Positions 45,145 through 53,589 are shown, numbered from the stretch's first letter. The stretch: 64,000 nt of DNA from Parvibaculum sp041688015 (GCA_041688015.1 JBDNIY010000014.1:62001-126000); one strand, 5' to 3'. A program made the numbers and translations. Notes: generated from the letters alone by a model not told the origin.

Positions 45145-46329
45145 ATGGCAGGTTCGAGCGCGGGCGCGGGCACTTATATTCAGACGGCAACGGAACGCGT
45201 GTTAATCGGCCAGGCGGCCGCAGACGCGGTGCAGGCAGAAGCAACACGTCTGGGTGCTAGGCGCGTCTTCCTGCTGGTCAGCGCGAGCCTCAATCAAAAA
45301 ACAGACGAAATTGCCAAGATTACCAAGGCGCTAGGGGCACGCTTTGCCGGGCTCTATGACGGTATGCCGCCGCATGGGCCGCGCAGCGCGGTGCTGGCGG
45401 CAAGTGCAGCAGCGCGTGAGGCAAAAACCGACCTCATTGTTTCCATCGGTGGCGGCTCGGTGACAGATGCCGCTAAAATCATGTCGGTTTGCCTCAAGCA
45501 CGATCTCAAGACGCATGAAGATATGGAACCGTTTCATATGTTCGTGAACAAGAACGGCGTAGTGACAAACCCTGATTTTGCGGCGCCCGATGTGCGCGTC
45601 ATTTGCGTGCCTACCACCTTGTCGGGTGGCGAGTTCAACACGCTGAGCGGCGCGACCGATGAACGCGTCAAACTCAAGCAGGGCTATGAACACCCGATGA
45701 TGGCTCCCGTCGCCATCGTACTCGACCCGGCGATCACACGGCACACGCCGGAATGGCTTTGGCTTTCAACGGGCGTGCGCGCGCTGGACCATGCACTGGA
45801 AACGCTCGGCTCATTCCAGTCTAATTATTTCTGCGACAGCATGGCTGAAAGTGCGCTGCGTCTGCTTGGCGAAGGTCTCATGCGCGTGAAGGCTGATCCA
45901 GACGATCTCGACGGCCGCTTGAAATGTCAGGTCGGCGCATGGCAATCCATGATCCCGGTGATCGCTGGCGTGCCAATGGGTCTGAGCCATGCGACAGGCC
46001 ACGCGCTTGGCGGCACGTTCGATGTGCCGCATGGCCACACCTCTTGCGTCATGGCGCCTTATGCGCTGGCTTTCAATGCCAGCGCCAATGGCGACAGACA
46101 AACGCGCATCAGCGCGGCGCTTGGCGCACCAAACGAGGCGGCACATATTGTGGTGGACAGGCTGATACGCGACCTCGGCATGCCGCGATCCCTCGGTGAA
46201 GTTGGTGTTGGCGAAAGCGATCTGCCGCGTCTGGCTGACGCCATCATGCTCGACATTTGGGCGCGCACCAATCCACGCCCCGTCAATAGCGCCAGCGACG
46301 TCGTGGCGTTCCTCAAGACGGCGCTCTGA
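45145..46329 (+). CDS. Iron-containing alcohol dehydrogenase / maleylacetate-reductase-like
   Basis: This ~394-residue protein has the group III Fe-ADH fold: VSIGGGSVTDAAKIM for NAD binding, VPTTLSGGEFNTLSG, and metal-region SHATGHALGGTFDVPHGHTS. Maleylacetate reductases of aromatic degradation share this architecture and lack a strict Fe requirement. ATG 45145 is favoured; an ATG at 45103 is possible. The following tetR gene starts 2 bp after its stop. With the LLM enzyme, ligase, and distant crotonase it suggests degradation of a cyclic or aromatic compound. Confidence 0.85.
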   Translation: MAGSSAGAGTYIQTATERVLIGQAAADAVQAEATRLGARRVFLLVSASLNQKTDEIAKITKALGARFAGLYDGMPPHGPRSAVLAASAAAREAKTDLIVSIGGGSVTDAAKIMSVCLKHDLKTHEDMEPFHMFVNKNGVVTNPDFAAPDVRVICVPTTLSGGEFNTLSGATDERVKLKQGYEHPMMAPVAIVLDPAITRHTPEWLWLSTGVRALDHALETLGSFQSNYFCDSMAESALRLLGEGLMRVKADPDDLDGRLKCQVGAWQSMIPVIAGVPMGLSHATGHALGGTFDVPHGHTSCVMAPYALAFNASANGDRQTRISAALGAPNEAAHIVVDRLIRDLGMPRSLGEVGVGESDLPRLADAIMLDIWARTNPRPVNSASDVVAFLKTAL

Positions 46330-46331
46330 GC

Positions 46332-46997
46332 ATGGCGCGCCCGGCGAACGTGACGACCAAAGCCAAGACAAAACCCGATATGACAGGGCGCGACGTGAAG
46401 GGTGAGATTTCTGCCTATAAGCGTCGACTGATCCTTGAGGAGGCCTGCCATCTCTTCTACGCTCAGGGCTATGAAGGCACGACGCTGGACGCGGTCGCCG
46501 AGCGGCTCAATGTTACTAAGCCCTTTATCTACAGCTACTATCGCAACAAGGCTGAAATTCTGCGCGAAATCAGCGAGCGCGGCATCAGGCTTTGCCTGAC
46601 GGCGTTTGACGAGGTGATGACAACCGACGGCCCACCCCTAACGCGGCTCAAAGCGATGGTCGATCGGGTGACGACGCTGATCCTTGAAAACCAAGAATAT
46701 ATCGCCGTCTATCAGCGTGAAGAAATGAACCTTGAACCTGACACGGCGCGGGCCATCCGAAAGCTGCGCAAGGCCTTTGACACGCGGTTGGAAAAACTGC
46801 TCGATGAAGGTGTCACATGCGGCGCATTCGACATTGAAGACACCGGCTTTGCCGCGATTTCGATCAGCGGGTTGATGTCATGGACCGCGAACTGGTTTCA
46901 GCCGGGTGGGCGGCGCTCGCCCAGTGAGGTGGTGGTACAGACCCAGAAAATGGTGACCCATATGGTCGTCACGCCGAAACAGGAGACATCACGCTAA
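46332..46997 (+). CDS. TetR family transcriptional regulator
   Basis: This 221-residue protein has a basic N-terminal extension, then the TetR HTH (GTTLDAVAERLNVTKPFIYSYYRNKAEIL, residues ~50-80 in pieces), and an all-helical ligand domain. It lies inside the catabolic cluster and probably represses it, with an acyl-CoA or substrate as inducer. I looked for a clear palindromic operator in the 45014-45144 divergent region and found none convincing. Confidence 0.93.
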   Translation: MARPANVTTKAKTKPDMTGRDVKGEISAYKRRLILEEACHLFYAQGYEGTTLDAVAERLNVTKPFIYSYYRNKAEILREISERGIRLCLTAFDEVMTTDGPPLTRLKAMVDRVTTLILENQEYIAVYQREEMNLEPDTARAIRKLRKAFDTRLEKLLDEGVTCGAFDIEDTGFAAISISGLMSWTANWFQPGGRRSPSEVVVQTQKMVTHMVVTPKQETSR

Positions 46998-47024
46998 GCC
47001 GTCTGCAATGCTAAGGAGACATGC

Positions 47025-48644
47025 ATGAGCGACATCAACACGGCCACTGGCGACCCACGCATTCCGCCGCGCCATGCCTGCGTGTTGCGCTACGCCCTTG
47101 ATCGGCGCACCCATGAAACGCCCGACAAAGTCTTCGTCGTTTTTGGGGATGGGACAAGCTGGACCTATGCAGGGACAAGGCAACGCGTCATTGCGCGCGG
47201 CATCGCGCTGCAAAATCTTGGCGTTGCGCAGGGTGATCATGTGGCGGCATGGTTGCCCAATGGGGCCGAAGCTCTGCTTACCTTCTTTGCGGTGAATTAT
47301 ATCGGGGCCGTGTTCGTGCCGATCAATACCGCCTATGTCGGCGCCATTCTTGAGCATGTAATCGAAAACAGCGACGCCAAACTGCTCGTCGCGCATGGCG
47401 ATTTGCTGCCACGCCTCGACGATATTGCGCTTTCTGCGCTTGAACACATTGTTGTCGTAGGCCCCGAGGTGCGTGAGCCAATGAGCCTTCACACATCACG
47501 GTTTGAGGCGGAGCCCGAAGGGGATTTGCACCCTCTCGCGCGCGCCATTGAACCTTGGGACACGCAAGCCGTGGTCTATACCTCCGGCACAACTGGCCCG
47601 TCCAAAGGCGTGCTGATGTCCTATCTTCATCTCTTCACCAATGCAGGCCCGGAGACTTGGCCCTTTGTCACGGGCGATGATCGTTTTCTCATCAACATGC
47701 CAATCTTTCACATCGGCGGCATCGGGCTTCCCTTCGTGATGCTCGCGCGCGGCGGCTCGATTGCACTTTGGGAGAATTACAAGACCGACGAATTCTGGAA
47801 TTTCGTGCGCCGCACGGACTGTACGGTGGCGTTTCTTCTCGGCGTGATGGCGACTTTTTTGTTGAAGGAATTGCCAAGCGACCGCGACAAAGACCACAAT
47901 CTGCGCCTTGCGCTCATGGTGCCCCTGATGGAAAACGCCAGCGCGTTCCGTGATCGCTTCGGCGTTGATATTTATACGATCTTCAACATGACCGAGATTT
48001 CATCACCCATCGTCTCCAAGGTCAATCCAACGGCGCTCGGCACCTGTGGCACAAAGCGCGCCGGGGTTGATGTGCGGCTGGTCGATGAAAATGATTGCGA
48101 AATACCGCTAGGAACAGTCGGCGAAATGATCCTGCGCACAGACCGCCCCTTCGCCATGATGCATGGCTATCTGAAAAACCCTGAGGCGACGGCGCGCGCC
48201 TGGCGCAATGGATGGTTTCATACAGGCGATGCGTTTCGCCAAGATGCCGATGGCAATTTCTATTTTGTCGATCGCATGAAAGATGCGATCCGGCGGCGCG
48301 GCGAAAATATTTCTTCCTTTGAGGTCGAGGCTGAAATCATTGCACATCCGCATGTGCAGGAAGCCGCTGCAATCGGGGTGCCAAGCCCGCTGGGCGAAGA
48401 CGATGTGATGGCGATTGTGGCACCTGTTGCCGGCCAGAAGATTGACGCGGGCGCCCTTGTTACCTTTCTCGCGACACGCCTGCCCTATTTCATGGTGCCG
48501 CGCTATATCCGAATTGTTGACGCCTTGCCCAAAACAGAGACCGCAAAAGTGCAAAAGGCGGAACTGCGTGTGCAAGGCATCACGGCCGACACATGGGACC
48601 GCGACGCATCAGGCCTAAAGATCAAGCGGGAACAGCTCAGCTAG
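47025..48644 (+). CDS. AMP-forming acyl-CoA ligase (CaiC-like)
   Basis: This 539-residue adenylate-forming enzyme has the AMP-binding P-loop-like motif YTSGTTGPSKGVLMSY, the A5 region IFNMTEISSP, HTGDAFRQD, and the A8 hinge RMKDAIRRRGENISSFEVE followed by the catalytic Lys region ETAKVQKAELR. It would activate a carboxylic acid to its CoA thioester for the cluster's pathway. The overall order resembles crotonobetaine/carnitine-CoA ligases, but specificity is not predictable. A ribosome site AAGGAG lies 6 nt before the start. Confidence 0.92.
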   Translation: MSDINTATGDPRIPPRHACVLRYALDRRTHETPDKVFVVFGDGTSWTYAGTRQRVIARGIALQNLGVAQGDHVAAWLPNGAEALLTFFAVNYIGAVFVPINTAYVGAILEHVIENSDAKLLVAHGDLLPRLDDIALSALEHIVVVGPEVREPMSLHTSRFEAEPEGDLHPLARAIEPWDTQAVVYTSGTTGPSKGVLMSYLHLFTNAGPETWPFVTGDDRFLINMPIFHIGGIGLPFVMLARGGSIALWENYKTDEFWNFVRRTDCTVAFLLGVMATFLLKELPSDRDKDHNLRLALMVPLMENASAFRDRFGVDIYTIFNMTEISSPIVSKVNPTALGTCGTKRAGVDVRLVDENDCEIPLGTVGEMILRTDRPFAMMHGYLKNPEATARAWRNGWFHTGDAFRQDADGNFYFVDRMKDAIRRRGENISSFEVEAEIIAHPHVQEAAAIGVPSPLGEDDVMAIVAPVAGQKIDAGALVTFLATRLPYFMVPRYIRIVDALPKTETAKVQKAELRVQGITADTWDRDASGLKIKREQLS

Positions 48645-48681
48645 CGGCGGTCAGGCCCTGCATTCCTGTTGTCCTGCGCCA

Positions 48682-48939
48682 TCAATGACCAGTGTATTGG
48701 GTGTCGGGCATGCTCGACTGACGGCGGCGGATGGCGCGCATTTCGAGTTCATGATGGGCGTATTCGGAGCGAATGGTATTGGGTTCGGTTTCGACAATTT
48801 CACGCAAGGCATCGTCCGTCAGCCAACCGATATTGACCGGTCCCGCTGTCTTGACCGCTTCGCGCATGACGTCGGAATCATAAAATGAAACACGACGGCG
48901 ATGCCGCCGGAAATGTCTCCACATATCTTGCAACAACAT
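48682..48939 (-). CDS. Small hypothetical protein
   Basis: An 85-residue frame begins MLLQDMWRHFRRHRRRVSFYD and contains ITD-like TDDALREIVETEPNTIRSEYAHHE. It is highly charged, with Arg/His at the start and an acidic middle, and has no membrane segment. An AAGGGG lies about 8 nt before the start. The upstream 232 bp (48940-49171) shows nothing recognisable. It could be a real small cytosolic protein; I do not recognise it. Confidence 0.55.
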   Translation of the reverse strand: MLLQDMWRHFRRHRRRVSFYDSDVMREAVKTAGPVNIGWLTDDALREIVETEPNTIRSEYAHHELEMRAIRRRQSSMPDTQYTGH

Positions 48940-49171
48940 CGGATGACCCCTTCGACATAAACGGATGTGGCTGGAGGTCTGACTGTCGACCCCACTCGTA
49001 TATGTAGGCCATAAGATCTATTACTAAGGCGTTTAGAACAAACCCAACCCCATCCATATTGGTGGAAACTGGCCAGTTTTGAGCAAATACGCATGAGGCA
49101 AATCACTGGCAGATTTTCGCCGTTGGCTCGGCTAGTTTGCGTATGTTCGGGGCGGTCACGAAAGAAATCAG

Positions 49172-50125
49172 ATGTCAAAACCATTGCAAATTGCCCATCG
49201 CGGCGGGGCGGGCCTTTGGCCGGAAAACACGCTTGAGGGATTTCGTCACGCCATTGATATGGGCGCTGACGGGATTGAGCTTGATGTGCATTTGACGCGC
49301 GATGGCGTTGCGGTGGTGCATCATGATGAGAGCCTGAAACCGGCGATCGCGCGGGGCAAGGATGGCGCTTGGCTGACGCGGCCGACGCCGCTGATCAAGG
49401 CGCTCACCTATACCGAGTTGAGCGCTTTTGACATTGGTCGGTTGCGACCGGGGGCGGGCTATAGCGCGCGTTATCCTGAGCAAACGCCCTGCGATGGGGC
49501 GGTGGTGCCACGCCTTGAGGACGTCTTTGCTTTGGTGCGCGAGACAGCCAAACCTGATTTTCGAATCTATGTGGAACTCAAAACGGCGCTGCTTGATCTC
49601 AGCCAGTCGGCAGACCCAGAAGTGCTTGCAAACACTGCGGTTTCGCTGGTCCGGCAGATGAAAATGGAAGCCCATGTGAGCTTTGTTTCGTTTGATTGGC
49701 GGGCTTTAGCACATGCAAAAAAAATCGCGCCAGACATTCCCAACGCCTTCACGACGAATCTTTTTGCGCTACTTGATCCCGATGACGCCTCGGCGGCGCA
49801 TGACACACCGGGGTCCGAAAATGCCGCCGTGCGCGCAGCGTCGGCAGGCGGGGCACCATGGGCAGCGGGCTTTGATTGGCGCGCCCAAACGGGACCGACA
49901 TTTGCCGCGCGGATGCTGAAGGCGATGGGCGCAGGCCCGGCGGATGGGTGGTTTGCCTGGCATGGGGATGTGACACCAGAGACGGTCGCCCTTGCCCGCC
50001 AACTCAACCTTAGCGTGTCTTGCTGGACGGTGGATGAGCCCGCCGAGATGCGACGGCTGGCGGCTTTGGGGGTCGATGCCATTCTGACGGATCGGCCGGA
50101 TCGACTGGCTCAAGAGCTTGCATGA
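49172..50125 (+). CDS. ugpQ: Glycerophosphodiester phosphodiesterase
   Basis: This 317-residue TIM-barrel enzyme hydrolyses glycerophosphodiesters to sn-glycerol-3-phosphate and an alcohol. Catalytic His and metal ligands are in QIAHRGGAGLWPENT (residues ~7-20) and IELDVHLTRDGVAVVHHD. No signal peptide, so a cytosolic UgpQ-like form. The insert at about 205-240 is Ala/Gly-rich. It converges on infC across a shared terminator. Confidence 0.92.
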   Translation: MSKPLQIAHRGGAGLWPENTLEGFRHAIDMGADGIELDVHLTRDGVAVVHHDESLKPAIARGKDGAWLTRPTPLIKALTYTELSAFDIGRLRPGAGYSARYPEQTPCDGAVVPRLEDVFALVRETAKPDFRIYVELKTALLDLSQSADPEVLANTAVSLVRQMKMEAHVSFVSFDWRALAHAKKIAPDIPNAFTTNLFALLDPDDASAAHDTPGSENAAVRAASAGGAPWAAGFDWRAQTGPTFAARMLKAMGAGPADGWFAWHGDVTPETVALARQLNLSVSCWTVDEPAEMRRLAALGVDAILTDRPDRLAQELA

Positions 50126-50188
50126 ATTGCGAGCTTTTCCTGCAGGAAAACGAGCCAATTCATGCCGAGCTTTGTCGAGGCTATGAAA

Positions 50189-50214
50189 AAGGCCCAGCGC
50201 GATGGCTGGGCCTT
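50189..50214. terminator. Bidirectional terminator between ugpQ and infC
   Basis: AAGGCCCAGC (50189-50198) pairs with GCTGGGCCTT (50205-50214). On the minus strand it is followed by five T (infC side) and on the plus strand by four T. A second smaller GGGG/CCCC hairpin lies at 50224-50238. Confidence 0.9.
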
Positions 50215-50253
50215 TTATCCTCGGGGCTTTTTACCCCGGTGATTGGGGCGGCC

Positions 50254-50790
50254 TTACTTCGGCGCCAGCACCATGACCATCTGACGGCCTTCAAGGCGGG
50301 GATAGGCTTCCACCTTGGAAATCTCTTCGACCTGCTCTTTGACTTTGTTCAAGAGCGCCATGCCGAGTTCTTGATGTGCCATTTCGCGGCCACGGAAACG
50401 CAAAGTCACTTTGACCTTGTCGCCTTCTTCAAAGAAGCGAAGCATTGATTTCATCTTCACGTCATAATCATGCACGTCGATGTTCGGGCGCATCTTGATT
50501 TCTTTGACCTCGACGGTCTTTTGTTTCTTGCGGGCCTCGTTGGCCTTTTTCTGCGCCTGGAATTTGAATTTCCCAAAGTCGAGCAGCTTGCATACGGGCG
50601 GTTTGGAATTGGGCGACACTTCGACGAGGTCGAGCCCGGCTTCCTCTGCCATACGCATGGCGTCCACAGTTGGAATAACGCCGCGTTTTTCGCCTTCAGC
50701 GTCAATGAAAAGAACGGATGATTCGTCGATCATCTCATTAATACGCGGGCCCTCACGGGTGGGCGGCGTCTGGATTGGTCTGCGAGCTAT
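50254..50790 (-). CDS. infC: Translation initiation factor IF-3, apparent AUA start
   Basis: This factor binds 30S, blocks 50S joining and checks start-codon fidelity. The family core begins TREGPRINEMID and includes AEEAGLDLVEVSPNSKPPVCKLLDFGKFKF and the C-domain IDVHDYDVKMKSMLRFFEEGDKVKV in pieces. No ATG/GTG/TTG fits the N-terminus. An in-frame ATA at 50790 lies 8 nt after AAGGAG (50799-50804) and gives 178 residues starting (M)ARRPIQ, matching family length. A longer frame to 50892 is unconserved. E. coli infC uses AUU for autoregulation, so AUA here fits the same logic. Confidence 0.93.
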   Translation of the reverse strand: MARRPIQTPPTREGPRINEMIDESSVLFIDAEGEKRGVIPTVDAMRMAEEAGLDLVEVSPNSKPPVCKLLDFGKFKFQAQKKANEARKKQKTVEVKEIKMRPNIDVHDYDVKMKSMLRFFEEGDKVKVTLRFRGREMAHQELGMALLNKVKEQVEEISKVEAYPRLEGRQMVMVLAPK

Positions 50791-50989
50791 GTAATCATCT
50801 CCTTCTATCTCGTCCTGCAGCAGCCACAACACTTTTGCTCTAGTGCCGATAAACGGGACCACAAGCCCAAAAACGGGCTTCCTGCCAGACATTCAAGGCA
50901 AATCTATAGATTTGATGGGCGCGCGCCGCAAGTGCCTTAGGGCCACATGGGAGGCCATAGGTATCACTTCGGGGTGGTTTGCAGCCGAT

Positions 50990-51340
50990 TCAAGACCCGT
51001 GGCTATGCCATTTGGGCCTCGGCCAGACACAAAGCCGCATGAAACGCGTCAAGAAGCTGCCATCGAGATCATGCACATGGGTGAAGCTCATCCACGAAAT
51101 GCGCCGCATTAAAGCCAGAAAACGCGACGGCCCGCGCACATTGCCTTCGCTCCAAACCTCATCGGCGATGCCGGCAAAACGCGAACGGGCTTCGGGCCGG
51201 GTGAGAACAACAATGCGCGCGCCATGATAAAGCGCGCGCAGCAACACAAGGCGCGCTTCGGCCTCGCCGTCTGGGGCAAGCCATATAACAAGGATAGGGC
51301 CTGCGGGGATGGGGCTTACGTGTTCTCTGTCGTCAGCCAT
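50990..51340 (-). pseudogene. Truncated glycosyltransferase family 9 remnant
   Basis: The 116-residue frame (ATG 51340, overlapping the GT4 stop) reads GPILVIWLAPDGEAEARLV...GARIVVLTRPEARSRFAGIADEVWSEG...FTHVHDLDGSFLTRFM. This follows the N-terminal half of GT9 heptosyltransferase-like proteins (ILVIxLG..GD; ARITLLT; FDEVW; VYDLQ), but the GD donor-loop motif is changed and the whole C-terminal half is absent. In a neighbouring frame the sequence GIATGLESAANHPE follows where GT9 proteins have GIAPG, consistent with a small deletion. Most likely a decayed gene; a short functional protein is not excluded. Confidence 0.6.
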
Positions 51341-52562
51341 GTGCCGGTCGAAGCAGACGCGCGTAAATCGCGAGCGTCGCATCTGCCATCGCCTCAACAG
51401 AAAAATGCGCTAGCACATTGGCGCGCCCCCTCATGCCCATGGCAGCGCGCGCATCAGAGGAAAGGTGCAGCATGGCGGCCATGGCATCGGCGAGCGCGGT
51501 CGCATCATCAACCGTGACGCCAAAGCCGGTTGCGGCGTCGGCACCTACGGCGTCGGCACCACTGATGTCGGCACCCATGGTGGCGTCGGGCGTCAACACG
51601 GTTTCGCGCTGACCACCGCTGTCGCTTGCAATGACGGGCTTCTGCATGGCTTGCGCCTCGACCGCTGTGCGCCCGAAAGGTTCGGGCTCAATGGAGGGTG
51701 AGAGTACGACATCGCACAGCGCATAGGCCGCTGGCATATCGTCGCAAGCGCCTGTGAGACGCACCACATCATCAAGATTATGCTGTGTGATCTGGTGCTC
51801 CAGTTCGCTCACATAAGCCGCGCGGCCTTGCGCGTCGCCAACGAGCAAAAGCTGAAAAGTCGCGCCTTGTGCTTGTTTCAGTGCAGCGGCGGCTTCAACG
51901 GCAAGCGTCTGGCCTTTCCAGCGCGTCAGGCGCGCGGGCAACATGAAGGTGAGGCGCGGGCCCGCCTCAAGTTGCCATTTGGCGCGCAGGGCGGCGACAC
52001 GTTTAGGCCCGACTTGAGCAGGATCGAAATGATGCGTGTCAATACCGCGCGGCACGGTAAAGATACGCGCGGCATCTGGCTTGTGGACGCGCGCGATGCG
52101 CGCCGCGGTGTAAGCCGAATTGGCGATGATGGCATCGCCGCACGCCATGACGGAATTATAGAAGACCTTAAGGCGCGGCGCTTCATGCACTTTGGAATGA
52201 TAGGTGGTGACGAAGGGCCGCGCGGTGCGGCGCGCGGCTGCCAATGCCGACCAAGCGGGCGCGCGCGAACGGGCATGCACGAGGTCCACTTTTTCGTGCC
52301 TGATGAGACGCGTCAGACGTTCGACATTCAACGCCATGACGATCGGATTTTTTGAGTGCATGTCCATCTCGATATGCTCGGCGCCTGCGTCAATGAGTTC
52401 AGGCACAAGACGCCCACCGGAACTGGCGACGAGCGCCCTGCCCCCTGCCGCAACAATGGCGCGCGCGATATCGACCGTGGTGCGCTCGGCCCCGCCGATA
52501 TTGAGCGTCGGCACGATTTGCAAAATGGTCGGGCGAGATAGATCATCGAACGAAGTGGACAA
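51333..52562 (-). CDS. Glycosyltransferase family 4 protein
   Basis: This 409-residue GT-B transferase begins at TTG 52562 (AAAGGA upstream), with TILQIVPTLNIGGAERTTVDIARA near residue 12. The nucleotide-sugar site is FGRTAVEAQAMQKPVIASDSGG (E-x7-E). A 15-nt tandem repeat encodes an xGADx insertion after that motif. Probable role: sugar transfer to lipopolysaccharide core or another surface glycan, acceptor unknown. The neighbouring GT9 remnant suggests a once larger glycan pair. Confidence 0.88.
   Translation of the reverse strand: MSTSFDDLSRPTILQIVPTLNIGGAERTTVDIARAIVAAGGRALVASSGGRLVPELIDAGAEHIEMDMHSKNPIVMALNVERLTRLIRHEKVDLVHARSRAPAWSALAAARRTARPFVTTYHSKVHEAPRLKVFYNSVMACGDAIIANSAYTAARIARVHKPDAARIFTVPRGIDTHHFDPAQVGPKRVAALRAKWQLEAGPRLTFMLPARLTRWKGQTLAVEAAAALKQAQGATFQLLLVGDAQGRAAYVSELEHQITQHNLDDVVRLTGACDDMPAAYALCDVVLSPSIEPEPFGRTAVEAQAMQKPVIASDSGGQRETVLTPDATMGADISGADAVGADAATGFGVTVDDATALADAMAAMLHLSSDARAAMGMRGRANVLAHFSVEAMADATLAIYARLLRPAHG
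51537..51581 (-). repeat. 15-bp tandem repeat inside the GT4 gene
   Basis: GTCGGCACC recurs at 51537, 51552 and 51567 on the plus strand, an exact 15-bp period. In the coding strand each unit encodes xGADx, adding about 15 residues to a loop of the transferase. Such in-frame repeats can expand or contract by slippage. Confidence 0.8.
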
Positions 52563-52641
52563 GGGGCGGTCCTTTGTCGACGCGCAGCGTAAAGTTCGGT
52601 TGAATGGCCACGCTTCTTTTTTGCAGTTACAGAGAACCAAG

Positions 52642-53421
52642 ATGACCGAGACAACGCGCCGCGGCAAGCTCGCGCGGCCTGATGGCGAGCAACTGGCCTA
52701 TGAGATGGATGTGCCTGCGCGCCCTGCGGGGCCGACCGGGCTTGTCTGGCTGGGTGGTTTTAAATCCGACATGACGGGGACGAAGGCGCAAGCGCTGAGC
52801 GCATGGGCGCAAGAGGCGGGGCGCGCTTTTCTGCGCTTTGATTATTTCGGCCATGGGGCATCGAGCGGCACTTTCACGGACGGCACCATTGGGCGCTGGC
52901 GCGAAGATGCGTTGGCGGCGTTTGATGAGCTGACCACGGGGCGCCAAGTGCTGATCGGCTCCAGCATGGGCGGTTGGATCGCGCTGCTGGTGGCATTGGC
53001 GCGACCTGAACGGGTGGCCGCGCTGGTGCTGGTGGCCCCTGCGCCGGACTTTACAGAAGATCTGATGTGGAAGGGCTTTTCGGACGAGGTACGCGCGACG
53101 CTGACGCGCGACGGCCTCTATCGCGAGCCGTCTGAGTATGATGATGAGCCCTATGAGATCACGCTGAATTTGATCACGGAGGGGCGCACGCATTTGCTGC
53201 TCGGTGCGCCGATTGCGTTTGCCGGCCCTGTGCGGATTTTGCAGGGGATGAAAGATGACAGCGTGCCGTGGCAACACGCAATGCGGCTGGCGGCGGCTTT
53301 GACGAGTGATGATGTGGTGGTGAATTTGGCCAAGGCGGGCGATCACCGGCTGTCGGGAGAAGCGGATATTGCGCGGCTTGTAGCGGTGGTGGGGGATGTG
53401 TTGGTGGGGGTTGAGGGGTAA
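52642..53421 (+). CDS. Alpha/beta hydrolase
   Basis: This 259-residue hydrolase (ATG 52642) has FLRFDYFGHGASSG, the nucleophile elbow IGSSMGGWIAL (Ser), the acid in LQGMKDDSVPW and the catalytic His in KAGDHRLSG. The short cap and overall order resemble the ABHD10-like esterase group found next to infC in alphaproteobacteria. Substrate unknown. It is divergent from the GT4 gene across 79 bp. Confidence 0.92.
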   Translation: MTETTRRGKLARPDGEQLAYEMDVPARPAGPTGLVWLGGFKSDMTGTKAQALSAWAQEAGRAFLRFDYFGHGASSGTFTDGTIGRWREDALAAFDELTTGRQVLIGSSMGGWIALLVALARPERVAALVLVAPAPDFTEDLMWKGFSDEVRATLTRDGLYREPSEYDDEPYEITLNLITEGRTHLLLGAPIAFAGPVRILQGMKDDSVPWQHAMRLAAALTSDDVVVNLAKAGDHRLSGEADIARLVAVVGDVLVGVEG

Positions 53422-53454
53422 GACAGGCGCGCAATAGTACCTTGCAAAATGATC

Positions 53455-53489
53455 GTCATGGCCGGGCTTGACCCGGCCATCCACGTCTT
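53455..53489 (+). repeat. REP-like palindrome A
   Basis: A 35-bp unit, GTCATG + GC stem + ATCCACGTCTT. The inner stem GGCCGGG/CCCGGCC flanks a short loop. It is the inverse orientation of units B, C and D and lies 20 bp from B, so A and B can together fold into one long hairpin. Confidence 0.85.
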
Positions 53490-53508
53490 GAAAGCACCCC
53501 TTGTGGCG

Positions 53509-53542
53509 AGACGTGGATACGCGGATCAAGTCCGCGCATGAC
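53509..53542 (-). repeat. REP-like palindrome B
   Basis: AGACGTGGATACGCGG, a loop, then TCCGCGCATGAC. Compared with unit C one stem pair is changed on both sides (A/T for G/C), so pairing is kept. It ends 47 bp before the GIY-YIG pseudogene. Confidence 0.85.
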
Positions 53543-53589
53543 AGATTTTTTGTTTGACCTCATCGCGGAAAATTCGAACTCTTGGCGAC

